DNA of 21,232 bases from Promethearchaeota archaeon (GCA_016839635.1 JAEOTV010000190.1:1-21232), one strand, 5' to 3'. Shown: positions 1-7,112, counted from the first letter of the stretch. A program made the numbers and translations. Notes: generated from the letters alone by a model not told the origin.

Positions 1-180
1 CGTGGAATTGGCAGCTCATTACTAGGTCATGGAGTTCATTCACTTATCGAAAAGGGATGTAAACAGATTGAATTAGGAGTAGAAGCAAAGAATGAGAAAG
101 CATTAAATCTCTATAAAAAGTACGGTTTTAATCAAGTCGAATCTCGTACTTTTATAGTATATACGATTAAAATTGGGTAA
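1..180 (+). CDS. GNAT family N-acetyltransferase, C-terminal part
   Basis: The reading frame is open from base 1 and stops with TAA at 178-180, leaving 59 residues of the C-terminal end; the start lies outside the window. It begins with R-G-I-G-S-S-L-L, which matches the acetyl-CoA pyrophosphate-binding motif (Q/R-x-x-G-x-G/A) of GNAT motif A. It continues through a beta strand (ELGVEAKN) into A-L-N-L-Y-K-K-Y-G-F, the usual GNAT motif B helix. The family moves an acetyl group from acetyl-CoA to an amine; the substrate cannot be read from this fragment. The next gene starts 6 bases after the stop, so the two are probably co-transcribed. Confidence 0.85.
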   Translation, partial: RGIGSSLLGHGVHSLIEKGCKQIELGVEAKNEKALNLYKKYGFNQVESRTFIVYTIKIG

Positions 181-186
181 CCAAAA

Positions 187-648
187 ATGAAAAAAATAAA
201 AAAAATATTAGTTGTAATTTTGAGCATTTTCATTATCACAATTTCAAACGTATCTAACGCGTTAAGTAAAGATTACAATTATAGTGTTAATAAAGGTGAA
301 GAACATATTTGGACTGTGATGGTAGGTAATCCTGCTATTCTATTAAGTCAAGGTTCAAAATTTAGAGTAATTATAGATGAGAATTATAACGGAACTTGGA
401 TTGAGGACTCTACCATTTATACAGGTACAATTCTTAATTATTCGATTGAAGTTTATAGCACATTTTACGAAAATCCAATTTGGGATTTAGCTTTCAATGG
501 AAGTGCAATTTTCTTCAATGAAACAACATTGGATTTGTTCACAGGATTTTATACTGATTGGGAAATTGCACTTTTTGGAATGTTATTTTTTATACCTACT
601 CCTTTAAATCTCACTTGGATTGGTGACTATTTGAACCGTACTTCATAA
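187..648 (+). CDS. secreted/membrane protein of unknown function, N-terminal part before an in-frame TAA
   Basis: I do not recognise the family. The 153-residue product opens with a clear signal peptide: MKKIKK, a hydrophobic core at residues about 8-21, and a plausible cleavage after SNA near residue 25. The rest is beta-rich, with many Asn-X-Ser/Thr sites and aromatic residues, as expected of an extracellular domain. The frame stops at TAA 646-648, but the same frame stays open immediately afterwards to 921. That downstream part supplies a C-terminal membrane anchor, so this is most simply the front half of one 244-codon gene interrupted by a nonsense change or sequencing error. The ATG at 187 lies 6 bases after the acetyltransferase stop. 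Whether a functional truncated protein is made is unknown. Confidence 0.7.
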   Translation: MKKIKKILVVILSIFIITISNVSNALSKDYNYSVNKGEEHIWTVMVGNPAILLSQGSKFRVIIDENYNGTWIEDSTIYTGTILNYSIEVYSTFYENPIWDLAFNGSAIFFNETTLDLFTGFYTDWEIALFGMLFFIPTPLNLTWIGDYLNRTS

Positions 649-651
649 TTA

Positions 652-921
652 TTGTTTGATGATTATAATATCAATGGAAATACATTAAATATGCAAAATG
701 TTACTTCTAGTTTTGATTTCACATTCAACTTTAACGAGAATGGTACATTAACTGAATATAAAGTAAGTTCAGGAGGTTCAATCGGATATCAAATAAAATA
801 TGGTGATATTCCACTTTCAAATCAAATACCCTTTGGAAATCTCTATCTGATCATTATTCCTTGCACAATTATAGGAGTTATTATCTCTATACGTTATAAA
901 CTAAGAAAACGGGAATCTTAA
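652..921 (+). CDS. C-terminal, membrane-anchor part of the split secreted protein
   Basis: This 89-residue frame is in the same phase as the 187-648 gene and is separated from it by the TAA at 646-648 plus one codon (TTA). The nominal start is a TTG at 652 with no Shine-Dalgarno motif in front. The protein has an Asn-rich extracellular-looking beta region, then one membrane segment at residues about 63-80 (LYLIIIPCTIIGVIISI) followed by a basic tail (RYKLRKRES). This is a typical stop-transfer anchor that needs an upstream signal peptide, and that is exactly what the preceding frame provides. Independent translation is possible but unconvincing; I read it as the back half of the broken gene. 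Confidence 0.6.
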   Translation: MFDDYNINGNTLNMQNVTSSFDFTFNFNENGTLTEYKVSSGGSIGYQIKYGDIPLSNQIPFGNLYLIIIPCTIIGVIISIRYKLRKRES

Positions 922-938
922 CAGTCTTTTTCTCAATA

Positions 939-966
939 TATCTTATTAAATTTTTTCTATAAGATA
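939..966 (+). terminator. possible hairpin/T-tract terminator after the split gene
   Basis: The 8-base arms TATCTTAT (939-946) and ATAAGATA (959-966) are perfect inverted repeats around a 12-base loop that contains six T residues. Another T run lies just upstream, close after the stop codon at 919-921. Archaeal termination relies mainly on T-tracts, so the hairpin itself may be incidental in such AT-rich DNA. Confidence 0.35.
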
Positions 967-1220
967 GATATCTAGATATTATTAGAGTTTTAATTGTAAG
1001 TTTATCAAATCATTCTTATAATTTCAGATAATAAATACTGACATACAAAAAAGTTAAACGAAACATACAAAATTGAAAAAATAATTCCAAAAATTAATGA
1101 TTTCGAAAATAAATATATCATAATGTGATTAATCTCGTACATCTAAGGTCAAATTTAGAATGTTAGTATTAGTATAACGAAAAATATCTGAAACAATTGG
1201 ATTCAAATATATTAATGGAA

Positions 1221-1243
1221 TAATATATACTTGCAATTGCAAG
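1221..1243 (+). promoter_or_regulatory. TATA-like box abutting a perfect 14-bp palindrome (candidate promoter/operator)
   Basis: TAATATATA at 1221-1229 resembles an archaeal TATA box. Directly after it, CTTGCAATTGCAAG at 1230-1243 is a perfect palindrome with more G/C than its surroundings. With a TATA box here, transcription would start near 1250, about 25 bases before the TTG of the downstream gene. The palindrome would then lie between the TATA box and the start site, where a dimeric archaeal repressor typically blocks polymerase. The regulator is unknown. Confidence 0.45.
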
Positions 1244-1274
1244 GGAGAAATTTGTTATTTTCAGCACGTAAGGG

Positions 1275-1595
1275 TTGAGGTGGTATAGGCTAAAATTGAT
1301 CTCGGAAGTAGAGTTTTTCTCGGAAATTTTTGAAGATTTTCTTGGTTTAGACGGTAATTTCTATGAGAATGATTTATGGAGATCTCATTCAATTATAAAG
1401 TTGATGCATGCTTCGGATATACTTACCGACAAAAATATTGTGGAAGAAGGTCTTAAAATCATAATCAACTTGTATAATTTTAAAGAATGTGGTGCGCTAT
1501 ATGATTGTTATGAAATGAATAGCCACACCATTAATGAATTAAAAGAATCAGAGAAAACTCTACTTGGATCAATTTTGAAGGCAGAATTTATTTAA
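1275..1595 (+). CDS. small hypothetical protein
   Basis: I do not recognise this 106-residue protein. It looks mostly helical and acidic, with the sequence EVEFFSEIFEDFLGLDG near the start and a helix ending in INNLYNF-like residues; there is no signal peptide, membrane segment or zinc motif. The frame is closed upstream by a TAA at 1269-1271, so the start is either TTG 1275 or TTG 1296. The GAGGTG at 1277-1282 could serve as a ribosome-binding site for the second. Its last 8 bases overlap the end of the convergent PUA-protein gene. A TATA-like box and palindrome lie just upstream, which supports it being a transcribed gene. Codon use is similar to that of its neighbours. Confidence 0.55.
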   Translation: MRWYRLKLISEVEFFSEIFEDFLGLDGNFYENDLWRSHSIIKLMHASDILTDKNIVEEGLKIIINLYNFKECGALYDCYEMNSHTINELKESEKTLLGSILKAEFI

Positions 1596-2094
1596 ACTGC
1601 TTTTCAAATTCCCATACAGAATCTTGAATTGTGTGAATATTCTTTATTACTTTTCCGGAATCTTTTGCTTCCATTTCAGAAGCATCAAACATTGCTTTTC
1701 CTACGGCTAATGCTCTATTTTTTGTTTCTTCTATGATTCTCACGATATTTCCTTTTTTAATTGAAGGATCTATCTTGGTTATCCCCGGACGCATTACATC
1801 AGCACCATTCGTCACATATCTAACTGCTCCAAAATCTACAACAATAGTCTTCAAATCTACTTGTTTTTTAATTAATAATGTTAAAACTGGAATGTATCCC
1901 TCCTTGGATTTCCATAGTTTTAAGATATTATTTATAGCATACAATGTATCTCCTGCTTCGGTTTCAATAAGCTCAACATTACTTTTTGCAGGAAATATTT
2001 GATCAACAAATTTTTGATCATACTGTTTTAAAATTTCATCTTTTAAAGGTCTAATTTCGGATTTTCGTATGAAGTGCCTACTTTTTATTTTCAT
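1588..2094 (-). CDS. MCT-1/Tma20-type PUA domain RNA-binding protein
   Basis: The 168-residue product matches the eukaryotic MCTS1/Tma20 layout along its whole length (about 180 residues in humans). It has an N-terminal pre-PUA domain at residues about 1-80 and a PUA domain at about 82-157. The PUA core G-A-V-R-Y-V-T-N-G-A-D-V-M-R-P-G-I (residues 89-105) lines up with the MCTS1 segment GAIKFVLSGANIMCPGL. The tail NIHTIQDSVWEF matches NIHYLNDGLWHM. The eukaryotic proteins pair with DENR to act on the small ribosomal subunit in reinitiation and recycling. Archaeal members are widespread, and their role is presumed to concern tRNA or ribosome binding. The start is an ATG, and the gene is divergent, with 67 bases between, from a 2H phosphoesterase gene. 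Confidence 0.9.
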   Translation of the reverse strand: MKIKSRHFIRKSEIRPLKDEILKQYDQKFVDQIFPAKSNVELIETEAGDTLYAINNILKLWKSKEGYIPVLTLLIKKQVDLKTIVVDFGAVRYVTNGADVMRPGITKIDPSIKKGNIVRIIEETKNRALAVGKAMFDASEMEAKDSGKVIKNIHTIQDSVWEFEKQFK

Positions 2095-2161
2095 GTTTCA
2101 AATTAGAATTAAATTTATTAGAATAAAAATCTTTTAATTTGAAATTATAAAAAGAAATAGT

Positions 2162-2704
2162 ATGACCAAAGTCTTTACTTCTGCGGTGGCAATTATCCCC
2201 CCAGAAGAAAAATGGCCAGCAATCCAAAAAATTCGTAAACACTATGATCGTCAAATTAATCGGTGGATGCCCCATATTACTCTAATATATCCATTTAGAC
2301 CAGAACATGAATATCCATTATTAGAAAAAAGTTTTTCTAATGAATGTAAATCTATTGAACATTTTGAAATTAAATTGAAGCAATTTAATTATTTTAATCA
2401 TGGAAAACAAAGATATACATTATGGTTGAATCCGGAACCTGCTGAATTAATTATTAAACTGCAATCAAAAATTCTAGAAATAGTACCAGATTGTGATGAT
2501 GTAAATAAATACAAACATGGATTTAGACCACATTTGAGTGTTGGTCAAATTCAAGGGAAAACCAACCTTCTAGACATAATAAAGAATTTACAAGATAATT
2601 GGAATGAACTTCATTTTCTCTTAAATGAGATATTCTTTATCTCTCGTGAAAAAATCAAAACTTCAAAATTTGAAATAAAAAAACGAATAAAACTTCAAGA
2701 ATAA
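2162..2704 (+). CDS. 2H phosphoesterase (2'-5' RNA ligase/LigT-like)
   Basis: The protein has 180 residues, normal for the LigT/2H superfamily. Both signature motifs are present: H38-I-T40 within PHITLIYPF and H124-L-S126 within RPHLSVGQI. These give the paired His-X-Thr/Ser catalytic site that acts on cyclic phosphodiester or 2'-5' linkages in RNA-type substrates. Each motif is followed by the usual hydrophobic strand. Family members include the RNA 2',3'-cyclic phosphodiesterase ThpR and 2'-5' ligases; the true substrate cannot be told from sequence. The start is the ATG at 2162. The gene is divergent from the MCT-1-like gene, so the two could share a promoter region and a theme of RNA or tRNA metabolism (inference). 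Confidence 0.85.
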   Translation: MTKVFTSAVAIIPPEEKWPAIQKIRKHYDRQINRWMPHITLIYPFRPEHEYPLLEKSFSNECKSIEHFEIKLKQFNYFNHGKQRYTLWLNPEPAELIIKLQSKILEIVPDCDDVNKYKHGFRPHLSVGQIQGKTNLLDIIKNLQDNWNELHFLLNEIFFISREKIKTSKFEIKKRIKLQE

Positions 2705-2785
2705 TAATTAAAATTTTTATATTCGAATTTCATTAATTAATTAATTAAAAACTTAAAAATTACAAAAAGAGACTTTATCAAAATC

Positions 2786-3367
2786 ATGACAAATGATAAA
2801 GGAAAAGGAGACATAGTGTTTCAAGGAAAAACTGAGATGATCTTCAAAATTATAGTGATAGGAGATCCTGCTGTCGGTAAGACTAGTCTTTTGACAAATT
2901 TCTGTGGTGAGAAATTCTCATATGAATATGTACCAACCGTAGGAGTAAACATCACTAAGGAACCAGTCACTATCAAGGATGATATGGGCAAGAATGTCAC
3001 AGTAAACCTGATGATTTGGGATATCGCAGGACAGCCTCAGTTCTATATGCTTCACAGGCCCTACTTTAACGGAGCTGACGGGATGATGTTAGTTTATGAT
3101 ATCACACGATCTAGTTCTTTTTCAAACATAAACAATTGGTGGAGTACATCTGTAAAATATGGATTATCGTCAATTCCTCGAGTTCTAATTGGTAATAAAA
3201 TTGATTTAAAGGACGAAAGAAAAATTATACTGCCTATGGCTGAACACTTGAGTGAAAAATTGGTAGCACCATTTTTTGAAACATCAGCATTAACAGGAGA
3301 AAATGTGAAATCGATTTTTCAAAAAATTGCTGAACTAACTTTGCGTTCAAAACTAGAAGAAAAATAG
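2786..3367 (+). CDS. Rab/Ras-like small GTPase
   Basis: This is a complete 193-residue small GTPase. The G1 P-loop is GDPAVGKTS (26-34), the G2 threonine is T51 in YVPTVG, G3 is D-I-A-G-Q (79-83), G4 is N-K-I-D (137-140) and G5 is T-S-A-L (166-169). The catalytic glutamine (Ras Gln61 equivalent) is Q83, followed by Pro where Ras and Rab have Glu. The overall spacing and WDIAGQ suggest the Rab/Ras branch rather than Arf. The C-terminus ends in charged residues without a cysteine, so eukaryote-style prenylation is not expected. Such GTPases are strongly expanded in Asgard archaea. The start is uncertain: ATG 2786 gives a short polar extension, while GTG 2816 has a strong AAGGAG at 2805-2810. 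An eight-T run follows the stop. Confidence 0.93.
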   Translation: MTNDKGKGDIVFQGKTEMIFKIIVIGDPAVGKTSLLTNFCGEKFSYEYVPTVGVNITKEPVTIKDDMGKNVTVNLMIWDIAGQPQFYMLHRPYFNGADGMMLVYDITRSSSFSNINNWWSTSVKYGLSSIPRVLIGNKIDLKDERKIILPMAEHLSEKLVAPFFETSALTGENVKSIFQKIAELTLRSKLEEK

Positions 3368-3372
3368 AATTC

Positions 3373-3380
3373 TTTTTTTT
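3373..3380 (+). terminator. T-tract terminator of the Rab-like GTPase gene
   Basis: Eight consecutive T residues begin 6 bases after the stop codon, followed by further T-rich sequence. This is the usual form of intrinsic termination in archaea; no hairpin is needed. Confidence 0.5.
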
Positions 3381-3570
3381 AGTCAATTCTTTATAATTTC
3401 ATTTTTTATCTAATTTCTTTTAAGAGAGATAACTCCTGACATTTATTTTTTTTATATCTTTCTTCAATTTCTTAATCAAATTTGAAACCTTCAAAAAAAT
3501 CTTGAGATTTAAATAGATAAAATTGGAATTTCTACTAACCAGTTTGATCACTGTTTACCTTTTTTAAACT

Positions 3571-3646
3571 GAGAGAATAGAGAGAAGGTAAAATCTCATT
3601 GATTTCATATACTTTCATTTTTATATACCTTCTCCATAAATCTCTC
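3571..3646. repeat. imperfect inverted repeat in the convergent gap
   Basis: The left arm at 3571-3590 (GAGAGAATAGAGAGAAGGTA) and the right arm at 3626-3646 are inverted copies. The inner 9 bases (GAGAAGGTA and TACCTTCTC) and the outer 6 (GAGAGA/TCTCTC) pair, with mismatches between. The spacer is about 35 bases. It could form a stem in RNA or mark a protein-binding site or a relict element; nothing in the sequence decides between these. Confidence 0.4.
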
Positions 3647-3735
3647 TTAAATTACTTTTATTGATTTAACTATAAGATATTAATTAAGAGAAGTTGATAA
3701 CAGAATTAGAGAGTAAGTTAAACTTTTAGTTTGTA

Positions 3736-4299
3736 TTAAAGTTTATTTATCCAAAAACCAATTTTTTCTTTTACAGATTCTTTTATATCATCTGGAATTG
3801 TTTCTAAGCCATTCAGTTTTTTTACAAATTGTGAAATTTCATAGAGGATTTTATGCCCTCCTTTGAAAATAAAAATATCTTCCTTGATATTGTCAAGTCG
3901 TTCAACCACTACTTCAGGATCGCTAAGTTCATCAATGTTATTTTTGAGATCATTGAATTCTTCTATGATTAATTGTTTTTTATCAGTAGCAGATGTATCT
4001 CGTGCAATTTCTTCGGTTTCCATATTTTTAGAGGATAATGATATCTCTGATCTTTGGATTAACGATCTAATTAAGTCAAGCTCAGCTTCAAGGATCTTTT
4101 GATTTTCAATTACGTTATTTAATTGAGGTGCTAATGCTTTTATATCGAGAGTTGCCTTACTTAGCTCGTCAATTTTGTCAGTTAACATAGTGATTTTTAG
4201 GTTCGTTTGCCCCATTTTAGTTATAATATCTAGTCCAAATTTCTCGAGGATTGACGCGAATTTATCTTGTTTATTATCAGAATTATCTGAGTCGGTCAT
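3736..4299 (-). CDS. coiled-coil protein of unknown function beside GTPase genes
   Basis: I do not recognise this 187-residue protein. It is soluble and acidic, with a polar N-terminus rich in Asp, Ser and Asn. A heptad-like helical region runs over residues about 20-95 (for example LTDKIDELSKATLDIKALA), with a second helical block at about 110-187. There is no signal peptide, membrane segment or cysteine motif. The start ATG has a good GGAAGAG ribosome-binding site a few bases upstream. The gene is divergent from the longin-Arf-like GTPase gene and convergent with the Rab-like GTPase gene. Many effectors and regulators of small GTPases are coiled coils, so a partnership is a reasonable but untested inference. 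Confidence 0.8.
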   Translation of the reverse strand: MTDSDNSDNKQDKFASILEKFGLDIITKMGQTNLKITMLTDKIDELSKATLDIKALAPQLNNVIENQKILEAELDLIRSLIQRSEISLSSKNMETEEIARDTSATDKKQLIIEEFNDLKNNIDELSDPEVVVERLDNIKEDIFIFKGGHKILYEISQFVKKLNGLETIPDDIKESVKEKIGFWINKL

Positions 4300-4439
4300 T
4301 ACTCTTCCTCTCTTTATTCTCTATTAAAAAAGTTTTTAATTATTTGAAATTAAGGACTTTTACAAAATTTATTTTTTATTGAAATATAATTTTATTTGAT
4401 ATTAAATTTTGTTATTAGTAATGAACTTGTAATTTTAAT

Positions 4440-5318
4440 GTGATAACAATTATACAATATATAAATATTCTCACGAAAGACGGTAAATCGTTGCTTTTCA
4501 GGAATTATGGAACTTCTGATGTGGATCGAGACCTTTTAGCTGGATTTCTAAGTGCTTTTTCAGGATTTATGAAGGAAATTAGCCAGAGTGATATTAAAAG
4601 CACACAGACGGAAGATTTCAAGTATTTTTATACTATTATTGACACAATCATAATTGTTCTATGTACAGACCTAAATGAAGATGATAGTCAAATTAATTCT
4701 AAAATCTTGAGTATTAGAACTAAATTTTTAGAGAAATATGGTAGCATTCTTGAGGATGGCAGTTGGGCAGGAAATCGAAGTATCTTTACTGAATTTGAAA
4801 AAGAAATAGATGATATCATTTTAGGGGCAATAAAAGTATCTATTATAGGGTTTGGTGGTGTTGGAAAGACTACACTAACAAAATTGATCTGTGGAAAGGA
4901 TGTGGATCTTGAATATGTACCAACAATCACTGCTGACATTGCCTCTTATGATGGTGATGAATTTGAGAGAAGCATAACTCTTTGGGATTTTGCGGGACAA
5001 GCTCAATTCAGATCGTTATGGAAAAGCCTTTTACAAGGAACAGATATAACTCTCCTTGTTACAGATTCTACCTATGAAAATATTATTAACTCAAAAGAAA
5101 TAATTCATGACATATTAGATAAATTTTATCAAGATAAACTTGTAATTGGTATAGCAAATAAACAAGATTTGCCAAATAGGTTAACACCACAATTCTGTGA
5201 AAAATATCTTTCTAGTGAAAAACGTACAATTAAAACTCACGGAATGATTTCAATTGAACCTATATACCGGGAAAAGATATTAGCTATCTTGAGAGAAGCA
5301 ATAAAAGAATTTTCTTAA
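4440..5318 (+). CDS. Arf-like small GTPase with N-terminal longin-like domain
   Basis: The protein has 292 residues in two parts. Residues about 1-125 look like a longin or roadblock-type alpha/beta module: strand IIQYINILTKDGKSLLFRNY, a helix around 30-48, strands around 60-77, then a long helix. Residues about 130-292 form a GTPase: P-loop G-F-G-G-V-G-K-T-T (137-145), switch T162 in VPTIT, W-D-F-A-G-Q (182-187) and N-K-Q-D-L-P (240-245). NKQDLP and the compact layout point to the Arf/SR-beta branch. The G5 position reads ISIEP rather than the usual S/C-A-K/T. There is no N-terminal amphipathic helix or Gly2 because the longin-like part takes that place. The start is GTG 4440 without an obvious ribosome-binding site. 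Longin domains and Arf-like GTPases are both known in Asgard archaea; the longin assignment rests on pattern and should be tested by structure. Confidence 0.85.
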   Translation: MITIIQYINILTKDGKSLLFRNYGTSDVDRDLLAGFLSAFSGFMKEISQSDIKSTQTEDFKYFYTIIDTIIIVLCTDLNEDDSQINSKILSIRTKFLEKYGSILEDGSWAGNRSIFTEFEKEIDDIILGAIKVSIIGFGGVGKTTLTKLICGKDVDLEYVPTITADIASYDGDEFERSITLWDFAGQAQFRSLWKSLLQGTDITLLVTDSTYENIINSKEIIHDILDKFYQDKLVIGIANKQDLPNRLTPQFCEKYLSSEKRTIKTHGMISIEPIYREKILAILREAIKEFS

Positions 5319-5360
5319 AATTTAAATTAAATTAAGTCAAATTGATTTAGGGTAATAAAA

Positions 5361-7112
5361 TTGATTAATTTTGAAATTGAAGATATTAAATTAGAGCAAT
5401 TAAAAGATGGAATAAGGATTATTAAATTACCAGAACTAACTGAAGATGAAAAAAATATCATTAATCCTATTGTTGCTCCTACATCCGGTCTGAGAATTCA
5501 GATTCTTGATATTCAAAAACAAGAAGATAAAGAACCATATATTTTGACCCAGAGAAAACTCCTTTTATTTCTTAGAATGTTCAAGGCAATTAGTTTGAAG
5601 TTTAAAGAAATGAAGGGAAATCAAAATTTAAATGTATTTATTTTTACAGATAATAGACCGACTAAAGATATTCTACTTCAGTATTGCTCTGAAATTTTTT
5701 CCTATGATGGATTTACGATTTATTATCAGAAAGATAATCATGGTGAATCAAAGATTTCTTCCCCTTATGGAGCTGCATCAATCGCATTATATAAAGACAT
5801 AAATTTAATTTTGGTATTAACAGCAAGTCACAATGATTTATCTTGGAACGGTATAAAACTATATATAGATTACCCTATACCTATGTCGGGTGATTTATTT
5901 AAGAATATTTCGAAAAAAGCTCTTGAAGTGAATGAAGTCCCATTAAAATCAGATTTCATTCCAAAAATTCTTGATGCTGAACAAAAAAATAATGATTATG
6001 TTATCAACCTGTTATCTAAAGTCATAGAAATTAAAAGTATTAAGAATAAGAATATAGTAATTTGGCCTTATCTAGGCAAAGCAAGAGGTATTGTAAACCT
6101 TTTTAAACATTATGGAGCTAATGTAATAGTTGTTGATGAGGAACTTAATCCTCCTAATCCACTTAAAAATATACAAGAGGAAAAACTACAAAATATAATG
6201 GAACGAGCAAACTCAAATATTGCTCTGCTTTTAGATGCCGATAGAGATAGAATTGTTTTATATGTTAAACAGAATGGAAAATATTTTACTTATATTCCTA
6301 ATGAGATTTACACGGCAATGCATAATATTTTAGCAAAGGAATTTAATAAAAAAATCATAAACGTAAGAACAATCCCTAGTGATTTGCGAGGAGATGAAAC
6401 TAGTTTTATTAATATTTTAACTGGAGTTGGGTATAAGCATCTGGGAGTAATTATATATTTTCTTCTTGGAATCGAAGTAGAAAAATCAAAAATTGAGACT
6501 GCTATCCTTTATTTTGAAGATGAGAATAGAAATCTCATTAAAATTAATAAGCCACTACCTCTTAGACATCAAATAATCAGATTAATGGAAAATCAACAAA
6601 TGGACAAAGAATCCTTTTTAATGGTGTATTGGGAAGAGAGTGGTGGTCACACACTAAATATTTTGGATATAACACAAAATAATGAAACTGGAAAATATAA
6701 TTTTACAACGAATTTTACCATTATAGCAGATAAATACCCCGTTCCAGCCTTAGTGTTAATAACAGAACTTATATGTAGAGGATATGTCATTTCTGAATCA
6801 ATCGATTGGACTATTAAAGGCATAAATCGTACTATCTCTGCTGTAGATGAAGAGAAAATCAGGATTATGAAAAACTTTGAAAAAAATGATGGAAAAATCG
6901 TTAAAATTAATGATAAAGACTATAAAGTGCATGCCTTATCCGATAACAATAACATGATTGATATTTTTCAATTAAAAAGCGAAAATTCGACACTATATTT
7001 CCGTCCTAGCGGTACTGGTCCTGATGTTCGATTCTATATATTTGGTAAAGTTGAGACTCATTTAGATGAAATAGAAAAGGTTCAAAATTATGTGAGAGAT
7101 AATTATATTTAA
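5361..7112 (+). CDS. phosphohexomutase (phosphoglucomutase/phosphomannomutase family)
   Basis: All four active-site loops of the alpha-D-phosphohexomutase superfamily can be read: T-A-S-H-N (154-158) with phosphoserine S156, the metal loop D-A-D-R-D-R (292-297), the sugar loop E-E-S-G-G-H (425-430) and the phosphate loop R-P-S-G-T-G-P-D-V-R (548-557). The enzyme moves phosphate between C1 and C6 of a hexose, feeding glycogen, cell-surface sugar or glycosylation routes. At 583 residues it is longer than the common 450-residue archaeal form and nearer the long phosphoglucomutase type. The usual N-terminal FGTxGxRG reads A-P-T-S-G-L-R here. The start is TTG 5361, with an AGGGT motif about 6 bases upstream; a TGA at 5343 closes the frame just before. 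It follows the longin-GTPase gene by 42 bases and may be co-transcribed. Confidence 0.9.
   Translation: MINFEIEDIKLEQLKDGIRIIKLPELTEDEKNIINPIVAPTSGLRIQILDIQKQEDKEPYILTQRKLLLFLRMFKAISLKFKEMKGNQNLNVFIFTDNRPTKDILLQYCSEIFSYDGFTIYYQKDNHGESKISSPYGAASIALYKDINLILVLTASHNDLSWNGIKLYIDYPIPMSGDLFKNISKKALEVNEVPLKSDFIPKILDAEQKNNDYVINLLSKVIEIKSIKNKNIVIWPYLGKARGIVNLFKHYGANVIVVDEELNPPNPLKNIQEEKLQNIMERANSNIALLLDADRDRIVLYVKQNGKYFTYIPNEIYTAMHNILAKEFNKKIINVRTIPSDLRGDETSFINILTGVGYKHLGVIIYFLLGIEVEKSKIETAILYFEDENRNLIKINKPLPLRHQIIRLMENQQMDKESFLMVYWEESGGHTLNILDITQNNETGKYNFTTNFTIIADKYPVPALVLITELICRGYVISESIDWTIKGINRTISAVDEEKIRIMKNFEKNDGKIVKINDKDYKVHALSDNNNMIDIFQLKSENSTLYFRPSGTGPDVRFYIFGKVETHLDEIEKVQNYVRDNYI

Larger units (their letters stand above)
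922..1274 (+). other. gene-free stretch between the split secreted protein and the small unknown gene
   Basis: No credible coding frame is visible in these 353 bases. The left end holds T-rich runs and an 8-bp hairpin that may end transcription of the upstream gene. A 12-bp palindrome (ATATCTAGATAT) lies at 968-979. The right end carries a TATA-like box and a 14-bp palindrome, listed separately. The middle, about 985-1200, is featureless AT-rich DNA. Confidence 0.6.
3368..3735. other. gene-free convergent stretch between the GTPase and coiled-coil genes
   Basis: These 368 bases lie between two gene ends that face each other and hold no credible coding frame. Besides the T-tract at the left end, they contain an imperfect inverted repeat (listed separately) and several GAGAG or CTCTC runs. 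A TTTATATACC at 3620-3629 resembles a TATA box on the + strand. A small RNA gene is conceivable but not shown. Confidence 0.5.

Noticed and set aside
646..648. Stop-codon recoding in the split secreted protein
   Set aside because: The codon is TAA, not the TAG used for pyrrolysine or the TGA used for selenocysteine, and no recoding structure is evident; a mutation or error is simpler.
2733..2748. TTAATTAATTAATTAA tandem/palindromic run before the Rab-like GTPase
   Set aside because: It is simple AT sequence expected by chance in this composition and has no clear promoter spacing.
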